DNA of 50,522 nt from an uncultured Bacteroidales bacterium (GTDB lineage Bacteria > Bacteroidota > Bacteroidia > Bacteroidales > UBA932): assembly GCA_944326365.1 (NCBI GenBank), contig CALVDR010000018.1, positions 1 through 50,522 of the forward strand, written 5' to 3'. The notes below the pieces were generated by a model, which saw only the letters and a list, made by a program, of their open reading frames with translations, was not told the origin of the DNA and did no database searches. Both the position numbers and the translations under genes were made by a program. The stretch's first letter is position 1; each line of letters opens with the position of its first letter. Below, one piece after another: positions 29,048 to 38,211 of this stretch.

Positions 29048-29073
29048 GATACTTGATTTATGATACTTGATTT
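29046..29073. repeat. 14-bp tandem repeat, two units, at a start codon
   Basis: ATGATACTTGATTT occurs twice in tandem (29046-29059, 29060-29073) and a third ATG follows. On the minus strand it covers the start codon and leader of the lyase gene. Slippage between the units would change the leader by 14 bases without touching the coding frame. The remaining gap to 29232 holds no gene and must contain the divergent promoters. Confidence 0.8.
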
Positions 29074-29232
29074 ATGTTGCAGAACAAAGAAAGTCAAAAT
29101 TGATTTAAGTGTGAATATGCACGGTGTCAGTCGTTTCCGATTGAGACACAGAAAAAAGTTTTTGGAATTTTCCCTAACGTAAAATCCAGTGTACTTTGAT
29201 AATATTGCACTGTAACCAAATTGTCTTTTATC

Positions 29233-31254
29233 ATGAAAAACAGAATCATTATCCTATTCTTCTCCGCTTTCCTGCTGCTTGCATTCAATTGCCATGCACA
29301 GGACAGCCTGCCGGAACTTGACAGGCACAATGTCAATTTTATCCTGATAAGCGACAGCGGGATGGCTTCGGAGGCGCAGAGAGAGACAGCGCGCAAGACT
29401 GCGGCCGTGATGACTGAAATTATCGGGAAGAACCGTATTTCATTCATAGCCGTAGCCGGTGATCCCATACATGACATGGGCGTGAAGGACGAATATGATC
29501 CGGAATGGAAATTCAAGCTGGAAGATATCTTTGGCAGCAAAGAGCTCCATTCGGTGCCATGGTATGCAGTTCCCGGCAACCATGAATATAAGGGAAACCC
29601 TGAGGCGATGGTCAGATATGCCGGAATCAGCAAGCGCTGGAAGATGCCGGCCAGGTATTATTCCATAGAAAGGAAGATCGGAAAATCCGATGCTGAAGTC
29701 CTGATAGCTTTTCTCGATACTCCACCGTTGATTCAGAGCAGGCTCGAAGCATATGTCGCGGAAGGGAAGGCAAGTCCCGACTATCCTGACAAGGAAATGC
29801 AATGGCTCGATTCCCTCTGGTCCGTTTCGGATCAGAAATGGAAAATAGCCGTCGGCCACCATCCTGTTTATGCGAATACTGCGAAAGGAATAAGAGAGCG
29901 CCAGGATATGCAGGACAGGCTCAACCCTCTGCTTTTGAAGCATGATGCCGACCTGTATGTCTGCGGACACATCCATTCTTTCCAGTATATTGTCCCGGAG
30001 GGATGTAAGGTCGGGTATATCGTGAATTCTTCGGCAGGCCGTTCCCGGGAGGTCGGACCGATAGAAGGAACAAGATTCTGTGCGGATGACACAGGCCTTA
30101 CTCTTTTCTCAATAGGGGAAGACGCGATAGATTTCTATTTTATAGATTCCGACGGGAAAGTCCTGTATCATGATACGGTCACGGAAGACGGACCGGCGCC
30201 TGCCGGCGGAATACGCATAGATTCCGTTTCTGTCATGGGAGCATGTAACAGTGTGGCTGACTGGCAGATAGATAATATCTCCAAATCCGGTCATCATGAA
30301 CTGGAGTGGACGAACGGAGTTCTCTACAAGGGGATGACCATGTGGGGAGCGGTATCCGGGCAGGAAAAGTATCTGGATTTCGTGCGCGGAATAGGAGAGA
30401 AGCATTCATGGAGAATGTATGACAGGCCTTATCATGCAGACGATATATGCGTAGGCCAGGCGTTTATAGACCTGTACCGGATATATGGAGACAGCAGAAT
30501 GCTGCAGCCGGTCCTGGAACGCGGATTCTATGTGTCAAACCATCCCTCAAAGGCTGTGCTGTCAAAGAATGATCCTGCCGGCAAATTCGAAAGATGGTCG
30601 TGGTGCGACGCACTGTTCATGGCAGCTCCCGTTTATGCCGCCTTATATGAAATGACGGGGGAGAAATGCTATGCCGATTATCTGGACCATGAATTCAGGG
30701 TATGCACCGATTCCCTTTATGACAGGTCGGCGTGCTTGTATTATCGTGACTGTAATAGAATCCCTCTCAGGGAACCGAACGGCGGGAAACAGTTCTGGGG
30801 AAGAGGAAACGGATGGGTTTTCGCCGCCATTCCACTCGTGTTGGACAACCTGCCGGAGAACCATCCTACGCGTCCGTACTATGAAAAGATTTTCCGTGAC
30901 ATGGCAGGAAGTGTCATCGACGCGCAGGATGAGACTGGAGCATGGCATGCCAGCATGCTGGATCCGTATGCCTATCCTATGCCGGAAAACAGCGGTTCCG
31001 CTCTTTTCTGCTACGGTCTGGCATGGGGTATTAACAACGGTCTTCTTGAAGGTCCGGCATGGCCGGAAGCTCTTATGAAAGGGTGGAATTCGCTGCAGTC
31101 GTATATCCTGCCTGACGGCAAACTTGGGTATATACAGCCGGTAGGTGCCGCGCCTGTCAGTGTAGGTGCGGAGTCTACGGATGTGTATGGTGTGGGCGGA
31201 TTCCTGCTTGCCGGAAGTGAATTGCTGAAGTGGCTCGGAACCCGGCAGTTCTGA
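29233..31254 (+). CDS. Two-domain fusion: TRAP-like metallophosphatase + GH105 unsaturated glycuronyl hydrolase
   Basis: Exported protein of 673 residues with signal peptide ending at CHAQ (about residue 23). Residues ~30-310 form a calcineurin-fold phosphatase with SDSG (Asp41), AGDPIHDMG (Asp77), PGNHE (115-118), GHHPVY (208-210) and CGHIH (245-248). The order fits tartrate-resistant/purple acid phosphatases, but the iron-ligand Tyr of GDxxY is His80. Residues ~345-670 are GH105-like: YHADDICVGQAF, WSWCDALFMAAP (Asp459, likely catalytic), FWGRGNGWVFAAIP (522-528) and ENSGSALFCYGLA. GH105 enzymes remove the 4,5-unsaturated uronic acid that lyases leave. This is the only PUL gene on the plus strand. 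What the phosphatase domain does is not known; a phosphorylated glycan or an inactive scaffold are both possible. Confidence 0.85.
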   Translation: MKNRIIILFFSAFLLLAFNCHAQDSLPELDRHNVNFILISDSGMASEAQRETARKTAAVMTEIIGKNRISFIAVAGDPIHDMGVKDEYDPEWKFKLEDIFGSKELHSVPWYAVPGNHEYKGNPEAMVRYAGISKRWKMPARYYSIERKIGKSDAEVLIAFLDTPPLIQSRLEAYVAEGKASPDYPDKEMQWLDSLWSVSDQKWKIAVGHHPVYANTAKGIRERQDMQDRLNPLLLKHDADLYVCGHIHSFQYIVPEGCKVGYIVNSSAGRSREVGPIEGTRFCADDTGLTLFSIGEDAIDFYFIDSDGKVLYHDTVTEDGPAPAGGIRIDSVSVMGACNSVADWQIDNISKSGHHELEWTNGVLYKGMTMWGAVSGQEKYLDFVRGIGEKHSWRMYDRPYHADDICVGQAFIDLYRIYGDSRMLQPVLERGFYVSNHPSKAVLSKNDPAGKFERWSWCDALFMAAPVYAALYEMTGEKCYADYLDHEFRVCTDSLYDRSACLYYRDCNRIPLREPNGGKQFWGRGNGWVFAAIPLVLDNLPENHPTRPYYEKIFRDMAGSVIDAQDETGAWHASMLDPYAYPMPENSGSALFCYGLAWGINNGLLEGPAWPEALMKGWNSLQSYILPDGKLGYIQPVGAAPVSVGAESTDVYGVGGFLLAGSELLKWLGTRQF

Positions 31255-31273
31255 TGCCGTACTGTGAATAAGG

Positions 31274-32695
31274 TCAGTATTTCCTTATTTCAATCCCTCT
31301 GGAATGCAGCTCTTTATCCAGAACTTTCAGAAGATGTTCGCGGATATGGCTGTATTCCTTTTTTTCTGCCAGATTCACGAGTTCTCCCGGATCTTCCCGC
31401 AAATCTGTCAGAATGACCGGATTGCCATCGTCTTCCAGAACTGTCAGCTTGTACCGTCCGCTGTCAAGGACCTGGAACCAGTCAGGTCCTTCGAGGAAAA
31501 TATATCTCCTGTCCGGACCTTCGCGATGTCCGCACATGATTCTCCCCAACGGCTCACCGGGCCTTCCGTCAGGAACGTCTATTCCTGCCAGTCCGCAAAG
31601 AGTCGGAAGAAGGTCAATGCCTGTATTGATGACAGTCGTGCTGTCACATATGCCGCATTCTATTCCGGGACCGTTGAAAATCAGAGGGACTTTCTGGGCT
31701 TCCTGATACGGGACACTCTTGTGTTCTCTTCTGTGGGATGCCGCCATTTCTCCATGATCAGAAATGAACACCAGTATGGTATTCTCCCTGATATCGGGAT
31801 TCTCAAAATAAGTATCCACTACAGGTTTCATGTTCCTGTCCACCTCTTCCACGAGCCTGTCATAGAACCAGGACAGCAGTTTCCATTCGTCTTCGGTATA
31901 GTTTGAAACAGGAATCGGCAGGCCGGCCGGTTCTCCTTCCATGATTTCATGGTTGTATGGAAGTGCCGGGCAAATACTGTCGAATATTTCCCGTTCATCC
32001 TTCCCGGACAGCAGTGCAGCATATTTGCCGAGCCTGTCAAGCCCTTCTTTCATTTTAGGCGTGATGTCTTCCGGCCTGAGATCCTTCCTGTTCAGGAAAT
32101 CCCCGAATTGACCTATGTTATGCGGGTTTATGAAAGAAAGGACCATGAGATAAGGCTTGTCTGTCTTTTGACGCTCTTTCATAAGGGCAGCGGCGTCAGT
32201 ACCGAGTTTTTCGTGCCGCTCTCTGGAATAGACTGTGTTGAAGCCATACTGATGAGGGTCGTTGATATCGGTTCTGGACGCCAGGCTTGTCGTTCCTCCG
32301 TAAAACGTGTCGTACCCTGCATCGTTGAAAATATTCCCGAGAGCCGACATTCTGGTCTCTTCGAGTTTTTCCCAGTCTACGGCGTTTACCTTGGACTGAT
32401 TCTCCAGATTGAACCTCAGGTTGCAGTCTGAAGGATACATTCCTGTGAACATGGCGTACCGGGACGGGGTGGACAGCGGGAACATGCAATATGCCTGGGA
32501 GAACCGGAATCCATGTTCCGCCATCATGTCTATAGCCGGCGTGTTGATTTCCGTTCTTCCCGCACAGCTCATTCTGTCGCTCTGCATTCCGTCCACGATG
32601 ATCATTATCACATTCGGTTTTTCACCTGCCGAGACTGATTGTGCTCCCATGCCGCATATGGCGGCAAGGAGCAATGCCTTTTCTTTCCCTTTCAT
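31274..32695 (-). CDS. S1-family sulfatase (PUL), variant metal site
   Basis: This 473-residue exported sulfatase with a signal peptide (about 1-23, ending VSAG) is a paralogue of the one at 25696; both share AYC-FPLS-PSR, FTGMYPSD-NLRF, SDHGEM-ASH-REHKSVPYQEAQ and a C-terminus DWFQVLDSGRYK. Modified residue is Ser75 in STPSR. The first metal motif reads IIVDGMQ: Asp35 is present but Gly36 takes the place of the usual second Asp or Gln. That may change metal binding or only shift the ligand to Gln38. It converges with the GH105 fusion gene (gap 19 bases) and follows two other sulfatase genes on the same strand. Confidence 0.87.
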   Translation of the reverse strand: MKGKEKALLLAAICGMGAQSVSAGEKPNVIMIIVDGMQSDRMSCAGRTEINTPAIDMMAEHGFRFSQAYCMFPLSTPSRYAMFTGMYPSDCNLRFNLENQSKVNAVDWEKLEETRMSALGNIFNDAGYDTFYGGTTSLASRTDINDPHQYGFNTVYSRERHEKLGTDAAALMKERQKTDKPYLMVLSFINPHNIGQFGDFLNRKDLRPEDITPKMKEGLDRLGKYAALLSGKDEREIFDSICPALPYNHEIMEGEPAGLPIPVSNYTEDEWKLLSWFYDRLVEEVDRNMKPVVDTYFENPDIRENTILVFISDHGEMAASHRREHKSVPYQEAQKVPLIFNGPGIECGICDSTTVINTGIDLLPTLCGLAGIDVPDGRPGEPLGRIMCGHREGPDRRYIFLEGPDWFQVLDSGRYKLTVLEDDGNPVILTDLREDPGELVNLAEKKEYSHIREHLLKVLDKELHSRGIEIRKY

Positions 32696-32709
32696 GGCTA
32701 TATCCGATT

Positions 32710-34362
32710 TTACCAGTTGATTCCGCTTGTAAATTCCGGTGCAGGCTTGATTTCTCCTGCTTCCAGTTTTCTTACATACTCATCGTAGTCTGTAGGTTCG
32801 ATCCAGTCAGTGTAAGACCATGGATCCTGGATTTCCCCTGATACTGTCTTTTCGTAAAAGTTCTCGTATTCAGGGTCGGAATACGGATAGTGGTCGAATA
32901 TATCCCCATTGCCTGTGACCCTGGGATCTCCCTGACGTCTCAGGATTTCCATAAGCCTTTTTCTCATGGATTCCTTGATGTCCCGGTATTCCGGAATTTC
33001 CGCCAGATTTTCGATGCAGTCTTTGTCTGCAGTCAGATCATACAGCTCCTCTTCCGGACGTTTGTCCATCGAAAGCTCATAAAAAGTACTGTCGGCACCT
33101 GAACGCCACATATTCAGAATCTGCGTCTTTACAGGTGAGCCGTCGATTTCGCAGTATCCTGTCTCGGGATCGCATGCCGGATAGAGCCATGGCTTGATGT
33201 TCCAGATATACAGGAGCCCGTCGGCAATGATGCCCCTTATAGGATATCCCTGATTTCCCGGTCTTCCGTAGTCATCCCTTTCGCGTCCGAATATCAGATG
33301 GTCCCTCTTCCTGATAACCTGCCCGGATTTTCTGCCGGACAATATCTTCTTTATACTCTTTCCTGACATCTCCAGCATCCCGGAAGTCTTTTCGGGAATA
33401 CCTGCCAGATCCAGAATTGTCGGCGCGATGTCGGTGAAATTTATGTAGTCGGATACTTTCCTGCCCGGATTCCTTATTCCTTTTTTCCACATTATTGCCA
33501 AAGGCTGATGGTGCGACTGTTCGTAATTATTGGCCTTGGCCCTCGGGAAAGGCATGCCGTTGTCCGCCGTTACTATGATGACCGTATTCTCCAGTTCGTT
33601 TCTGCTTTCCAGTTCCTCAATCATCCTCATGAGATGGGCGTCGGCGTGTTCGATTTCGAAAGAATAGTCAAGCATGTCGTTGCGGACGATTTCGTTGTCA
33701 GGCCAGTATGCCGGTACGGAATCGATCTGTTCAGGTTTCTTGCCTCCGATCGAGACTCCGCTTCCGTATTCGTATTTCCTGTGCGGCTCTCTGGTCCCTG
33801 CCCAGAAAAACCACGGCCCGTCTGCGGCATCATCCAGAAAATCAGAGAAATTGGCAGCATAGTCTATATTCGATATGAACCTTGTCGGCGGCTGCAGTTT
33901 CCGCGTCTGATACGGTTTCCCGGTCAGCTGTCTCGGCTTGCCGTCTACGATACCGGGGTTTCCCGGTGCCCAGCCTTTTCCTGTACAACCTACCGTGTAG
34001 CCGTTTTCGGACAAGGTTTCCGTGAATACTTTTATGTCCGGAGGAAAATTCGTGATATGGTTTCCCGCATCTTCAAGCTGCCAGGAATATCTTCCGGTCA
34101 GAAGTACCGCTCTGCTCGGTGCCGATTTGGCGTTCGGAGTGTAACAGTTGCTGAAGAAAATGCCGTCATCAGCTACGCGGTCAAACGCCGGGGTGTCTGT
34201 CCACCGGCAGCCGGCGGCACTGAAATGGTTGAAAGACGCATCATCCATAATGAAGAAAAGGATGTTCGGACGCCCGTCATGCACTGCTGTCCCGCAGGAT
34301 GCGAGAAACGGTATGCTGAGGCATGACAGCGACATGACTTGAAGCATATTCTTGTTTTTCAT
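32710..34362 (-). CDS. S1-family sulfatase lipoprotein, N-sulfoglucosamine sulfohydrolase-like
   Basis: A 550-residue protein with lipobox FLASC (Cys23), metal pair MDDAS (Asp40-Asp41), active-site SAPSR (Ser80) and the stretch SRAVLLTGRYSWQLEDAGNH, a pattern typical of the S1_8/heparan N-sulfatase-like group; VTADNGMPFPRAK supplies the second metal site. Assignment to S1_8 is by eye only and the real substrate may differ. Start at 34362 (MKNKNML) is set by an ATGA overlap with the upstream sulfatase stop, so the two are translationally coupled. The next sulfatase starts 14 bases after this stop. Confidence 0.87.
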   Translation of the reverse strand: MKNKNMLQVMSLSCLSIPFLASCGTAVHDGRPNILFFIMDDASFNHFSAAGCRWTDTPAFDRVADDGIFFSNCYTPNAKSAPSRAVLLTGRYSWQLEDAGNHITNFPPDIKVFTETLSENGYTVGCTGKGWAPGNPGIVDGKPRQLTGKPYQTRKLQPPTRFISNIDYAANFSDFLDDAADGPWFFWAGTREPHRKYEYGSGVSIGGKKPEQIDSVPAYWPDNEIVRNDMLDYSFEIEHADAHLMRMIEELESRNELENTVIIVTADNGMPFPRAKANNYEQSHHQPLAIMWKKGIRNPGRKVSDYINFTDIAPTILDLAGIPEKTSGMLEMSGKSIKKILSGRKSGQVIRKRDHLIFGRERDDYGRPGNQGYPIRGIIADGLLYIWNIKPWLYPACDPETGYCEIDGSPVKTQILNMWRSGADSTFYELSMDKRPEEELYDLTADKDCIENLAEIPEYRDIKESMRKRLMEILRRQGDPRVTGNGDIFDHYPYSDPEYENFYEKTVSGEIQDPWSYTDWIEPTDYDEYVRKLEAGEIKPAPEFTSGINW

Positions 34363-35780
34363 GGCTCTGTATTTTTTTCTGTATGTTTGTTTCCGAATAT
34401 TTCCCATTCCGGAAGAACCGCAGGCGAATGCTGGCTTCTGGCTATGGAGTCGACTTTGAATACTGTTTCCGGCATAGTGTATGAAAGGTCATATTTCTCT
34501 TCAGGATCTCTTTCCAGATCATATAATTCCCATTGAACGTCAGTATTTTCCAGCAGTCCTTTCCTGTATGCTTTCAGATTGCCGATCCTCACGGCTTGTT
34601 GTCCTCCCTGTTCGATGTATTCCCAGTAAAGGAATTCATGCTTCTCAGCCTGTCTTTCACCGAACAATGTCGGAGCAAAGGATATACCGTCTGTGCCGTC
34701 GGGTACATCGCATCCTGTCAGTTCTGCGAAAGTAGCCATATAGTCATATTGGGCGCTGAGCAGGTCTGTCTTTCTCCCGGGATTTATTTTTCCGGGCCAT
34801 CTGGCTATCATTGGCACTCTGATACCACCTTCTTTCAAACTTCTTTTTGCCCCTGAAAGGCCTGCATTACTGTTGAAGAAGTATGTGTCAACACCTCCGA
34901 TTGAACAAGGCCCGTTGTCGCTGCTGAACATAAGCAGCGTATTTTCTGACAGGCCCAGACTGTCCAGAAGATCCATGATTTCACCGGTTTTCCTGTCAAG
35001 GCGGCTTATCATGCCGGCGTATGCGGCCTTGGGTCTCGCGTGAGGGAGATAACCGTCATCACCGGAATACGGAACTTCAGTGAACACTGTGTCGTATTGT
35101 GCGAGTTCTTCTTCCGGAACCTGAAGGGCGCGATGAGGTACTGTTACTGCCAGATAAACGAAAAACGGTCTGTTTCTGTTCTTCGTAATGAAATCTGCAG
35201 CCTTGTCGAAAAACAGGTCCAAGGCATAGCGGCTTCCTGTATTGACTGTGTCATTGCCATCGAAAAGATATGAGGGATAATGGTTGTGCGCGTGTTTCTG
35301 GTCTGCAAATCCGAAAAAGGTATCGAATCCCTGTTTCAGCGGATTGCCGGAAGACTCCATGCTGCCTAGTCCCCATTTGCCGAAAATGCCTGTGGCATAT
35401 CCTGCATTTTCCAGCATGGATGCCATGGTAGTCCCGTCAGAAGGAAGCGGAAACTGACTGGCTCGCGAAGGTCCGTTCCCTGTCATTTCTTTGTTTGCCC
35501 TGATGACGGTATGTCCCGAATGCTGCCCTGTCATAAGACAGGATCTGGATGGTGCGCTTACTGCGCTGCCTGAATAATGATTCGTGAATACAATGCCTTC
35601 AGCCGCCATCCTGTCCAAAAATGGAGTCCTTATATACTGCTGTCCGTAGCATCCTATGTCTCCTATGCCGAGGTCATCGGCGTAGATGAGTATTATATTG
35701 GGCCTTCCCGCATCAGGTACGGTGCATGAAACAGCCGATGGCAGCAGTGCTGCGGCATATAGGAAAATTACATGTTTCAT
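34359..35780 (-). CDS. S1-family arylsulfatase lipoprotein, S1_16-like
   Basis: A 473-residue lipoprotein (lipobox AVSC, Cys19) with ADDLG (Asp35-Asp36), SAPSRSCLMTGQHSGHT (Ser75 modified) and GKWGLG, and SSDNGPC for the second metal site. The APSRSCLMTGQHSGHT form recalls S1_16, a subfamily with characterised 4-O-sulfated galactose/GalNAc enzymes; this is inference. GKWGLG has Gly where many family members have His. The start at 35780 (MKHVIF) begins the signal peptide. It follows the GH36-like gene by 4 bases and overlaps the next sulfatase by ATGA. Confidence 0.88.
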   Translation of the reverse strand: MKHVIFLYAAALLPSAVSCTVPDAGRPNIILIYADDLGIGDIGCYGQQYIRTPFLDRMAAEGIVFTNHYSGSAVSAPSRSCLMTGQHSGHTVIRANKEMTGNGPSRASQFPLPSDGTTMASMLENAGYATGIFGKWGLGSMESSGNPLKQGFDTFFGFADQKHAHNHYPSYLFDGNDTVNTGSRYALDLFFDKAADFITKNRNRPFFVYLAVTVPHRALQVPEEELAQYDTVFTEVPYSGDDGYLPHARPKAAYAGMISRLDRKTGEIMDLLDSLGLSENTLLMFSSDNGPCSIGGVDTYFFNSNAGLSGAKRSLKEGGIRVPMIARWPGKINPGRKTDLLSAQYDYMATFAELTGCDVPDGTDGISFAPTLFGERQAEKHEFLYWEYIEQGGQQAVRIGNLKAYRKGLLENTDVQWELYDLERDPEEKYDLSYTMPETVFKVDSIARSQHSPAVLPEWEIFGNKHTEKNTEP

Positions 35781-35784
35781 ATGT

Positions 35785-38172
35785 TTACCTCCTTTCAAAT
35801 CGCAGATTGCTGCCCGCCTCATATCTGATGATACTGTATTTCCCGTCGATCATGATGCTCATTTCCCCGTCTTCGGCAGGGATGACCAGCACATGGTCAT
35901 CAGAAATCAGGATGTCGTCCAGAGCACCGGTGGCGTATATCACGGAGACATCTTCACCTTCATTTCCTATCAGGAATGCAGCGGCCGAATCGTCACAGCC
36001 TTTGAACCCGAATTCCAGATGAATATCGCTTCCGTCAAGCCTGTACGGATGATTCAGTACGGCCGCCAGACTGTCAGGGTTTGTAGCCAACGTAAATTCA
36101 TGGTCTACCGGAGCTCCGCTGAACGCAATGACCTGCCCGAAGGATGACGCAGTGTCCACCTGCCAGTAGATTTCAGGCGAGTCGCCTGTAAGACCTGCAT
36201 GGCAGAACGGTCTTCCTTCTATTTCAGGAAGGACTCTTTTTGCCTTTATTATCAGATCTCTTACCGCCTTGCGGTCATCTGCAGACAGAAGTCCCAGATT
36301 CCCCCATATGCCGTGCCCTGCCATAAGTATGGAATGTATGTTATATTCCATGGCTTTGTATGGCCGGACATTGTGAGGATATGATGCATAGGTGAATATT
36401 TCTACGGGCAGGATATCCGTATTCAGATTCGCTATATTTCTGGCTGATTTTGTCCTCATGGTAGAATAGTCCTCGTAAGCCGAAGCCCCGTTGTTGACAC
36501 TGAAGAATTTGCCCTCCTGCAACGGCATCAGCCCTGTCATGGCACGTTCCGGTTCCGTCAGATCGATTTCGACTACTACATCGCCGGCATATTCCCTGAG
36601 TTCCCTCATCAGTGATGTAAGCCGGAAAGGCAAAAGATAATTGTACCTGTCTATTCTCTCCTGTCTGGAATGTTCCCCGCTTCCGTGTCCCTGATCCGGG
36701 AGATAACTGTGAAAAGTATTGACGGCGTCCCATTTGAAGAATCTGAATCCCATGTCGATGAGCCTGATATGGTCTTTTTTTATCTTGTCATAGTAGTCTC
36801 CTACCAGATCGGCTGCCGGGTATTTGTATTGTGTACTTATGGGAATTCCGTCAGCATCCTTTATTATCCGTTCAGGGTGGTCACTGAAAGTGGAGGACAG
36901 GGAATCGACGGTAGCGAGTGATATCCATAGTCCGGGAATCATCCCTTTCCCGCGTATATATGCCGTCATGTTTTCCATGGACGGGATTTTGGTGCTGTCC
37001 GGATGCCATGAACCGAAAGCATCCTGCCATCCGTCATCGAATACTATCAGGTCTGTACCCATCTGGCTGGCGCAGTCTATTTCCCTGATGACATTTTCCT
37101 GGTTGAATGATTCTCTCAATCCCTGTCCGGCCCGTTCTTTCTGCCTCTGCATGCCCCATGTGTTATAGTAAAAAAACACTTTTCTGGACAAAGGATGTTC
37201 CGTAATCTGTTCATAGACATAATGTCTTATTTCCTCAAGCGGATCCGTATTCCCGGGAACGACGTTTATTGTACTCCATACGGTCCAGTACGTGTCATCG
37301 GAAGGTAAGGCCTCTCCGTCAAGATAGCCTCCACGCAAAATCTTCTGATATGCCAGGCAGCCGTCACCGGAATGCTCGAAGCCTGTGCCGATGAACCAGT
37401 AGTCGTCTGCGGACAGAACCCTGACTGCCTTGCTCCCGACACTGGACCACAGCCCTGTCCCGCATTTGTCTCCTCTCATGATCGCCTGATCCTGGGAAGC
37501 ATGTTCGTATGATGTGATTATTCTGGAATTTCCGATATCCGCTATGGCGAAAGGTCCTTTCACCAGCAGGGCCTTCCCGTCAAAGTCATGCAGGATGCTG
37601 TCTGTGATGAAAATGTGGTTTTCTTCCATGAAAGTCCCCATCCTCCATTCTGTCACTGATTCAGGGGCCTGAGGCAGCGTATATCGCGGATATATGAAAT
37701 GGTTTTTGCCGTCTTTGAGCGCAAAAGCCGTCTTCCCTGACGCTGAACGCAATCCCATTCTTTCCCTGATGAGCGACGAGCCATGGAAATACTGATGGAC
37801 AAGAGTAAGTTCCATGCCTTCGGCAATACCGTCACCGGCAAAGACGGAAGTGATTTCGGTCCCTCCGTTGCACATTTCCCTGACATAAGAAGTCTTGAAT
37901 TCCCATACAGGCAGTTCTGAAGAAACTATTCCCTTGTCTGTCATGAATTCAAAGTAAGGAGCTTCCGGTGAAGATGAAATCATGCTTGCCGCAGTATCCT
38001 TCCCGACGGAACTTACCCTTATTTTCTGACCCTCATTCGAAATCATGTATGTGAATGTTTCGGTCGGAACGGAAATCACCGGTTCTCCGGCACGGACCGG
38101 ATGAAAGCAGAAGAAGTTTGCCGCGAAGAACAATATTAGAAAACCCCGCATATCAGTATTATTTTTCTTCAA
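35785..38172 (-). CDS. GH36-like alpha-galactosidase (clan GH-D)
   Basis: Predicted exported retaining glycosidase of 795 residues. Signal peptide ends near HPVRAG (about 28); an in-frame ATG at 38151 could also serve. An N-terminal beta-sandwich (about 35-310) precedes the barrel, which has FFYYNTWGM (334-341), VFDDGWQ (378-383) and FFKWDAVN, where Asp482 is the expected nucleophile. IPGLWIS and EIDLTEPERAMTG lie in the barrel. A C-terminal beta domain follows. Clan GH-D enzymes remove alpha-galactose or alpha-GalNAc; the low similarity to textbook GH36 leaves the exact linkage open. It is the first gene of the leftward sulfatase run and lies 39 bases after the regulator stop. Confidence 0.8.
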   Translation of the reverse strand: MKKNNTDMRGFLILFFAANFFCFHPVRAGEPVISVPTETFTYMISNEGQKIRVSSVGKDTAASMISSSPEAPYFEFMTDKGIVSSELPVWEFKTSYVREMCNGGTEITSVFAGDGIAEGMELTLVHQYFHGSSLIRERMGLRSASGKTAFALKDGKNHFIYPRYTLPQAPESVTEWRMGTFMEENHIFITDSILHDFDGKALLVKGPFAIADIGNSRIITSYEHASQDQAIMRGDKCGTGLWSSVGSKAVRVLSADDYWFIGTGFEHSGDGCLAYQKILRGGYLDGEALPSDDTYWTVWSTINVVPGNTDPLEEIRHYVYEQITEHPLSRKVFFYYNTWGMQRQKERAGQGLRESFNQENVIREIDCASQMGTDLIVFDDGWQDAFGSWHPDSTKIPSMENMTAYIRGKGMIPGLWISLATVDSLSSTFSDHPERIIKDADGIPISTQYKYPAADLVGDYYDKIKKDHIRLIDMGFRFFKWDAVNTFHSYLPDQGHGSGEHSRQERIDRYNYLLPFRLTSLMRELREYAGDVVVEIDLTEPERAMTGLMPLQEGKFFSVNNGASAYEDYSTMRTKSARNIANLNTDILPVEIFTYASYPHNVRPYKAMEYNIHSILMAGHGIWGNLGLLSADDRKAVRDLIIKAKRVLPEIEGRPFCHAGLTGDSPEIYWQVDTASSFGQVIAFSGAPVDHEFTLATNPDSLAAVLNHPYRLDGSDIHLEFGFKGCDDSAAAFLIGNEGEDVSVIYATGALDDILISDDHVLVIPAEDGEMSIMIDGKYSIIRYEAGSNLRFERR

Positions 38173-38211
38173 AAATAGCCGATAGCGGAATCATTGACTT
38201 TTTTTTACGTA

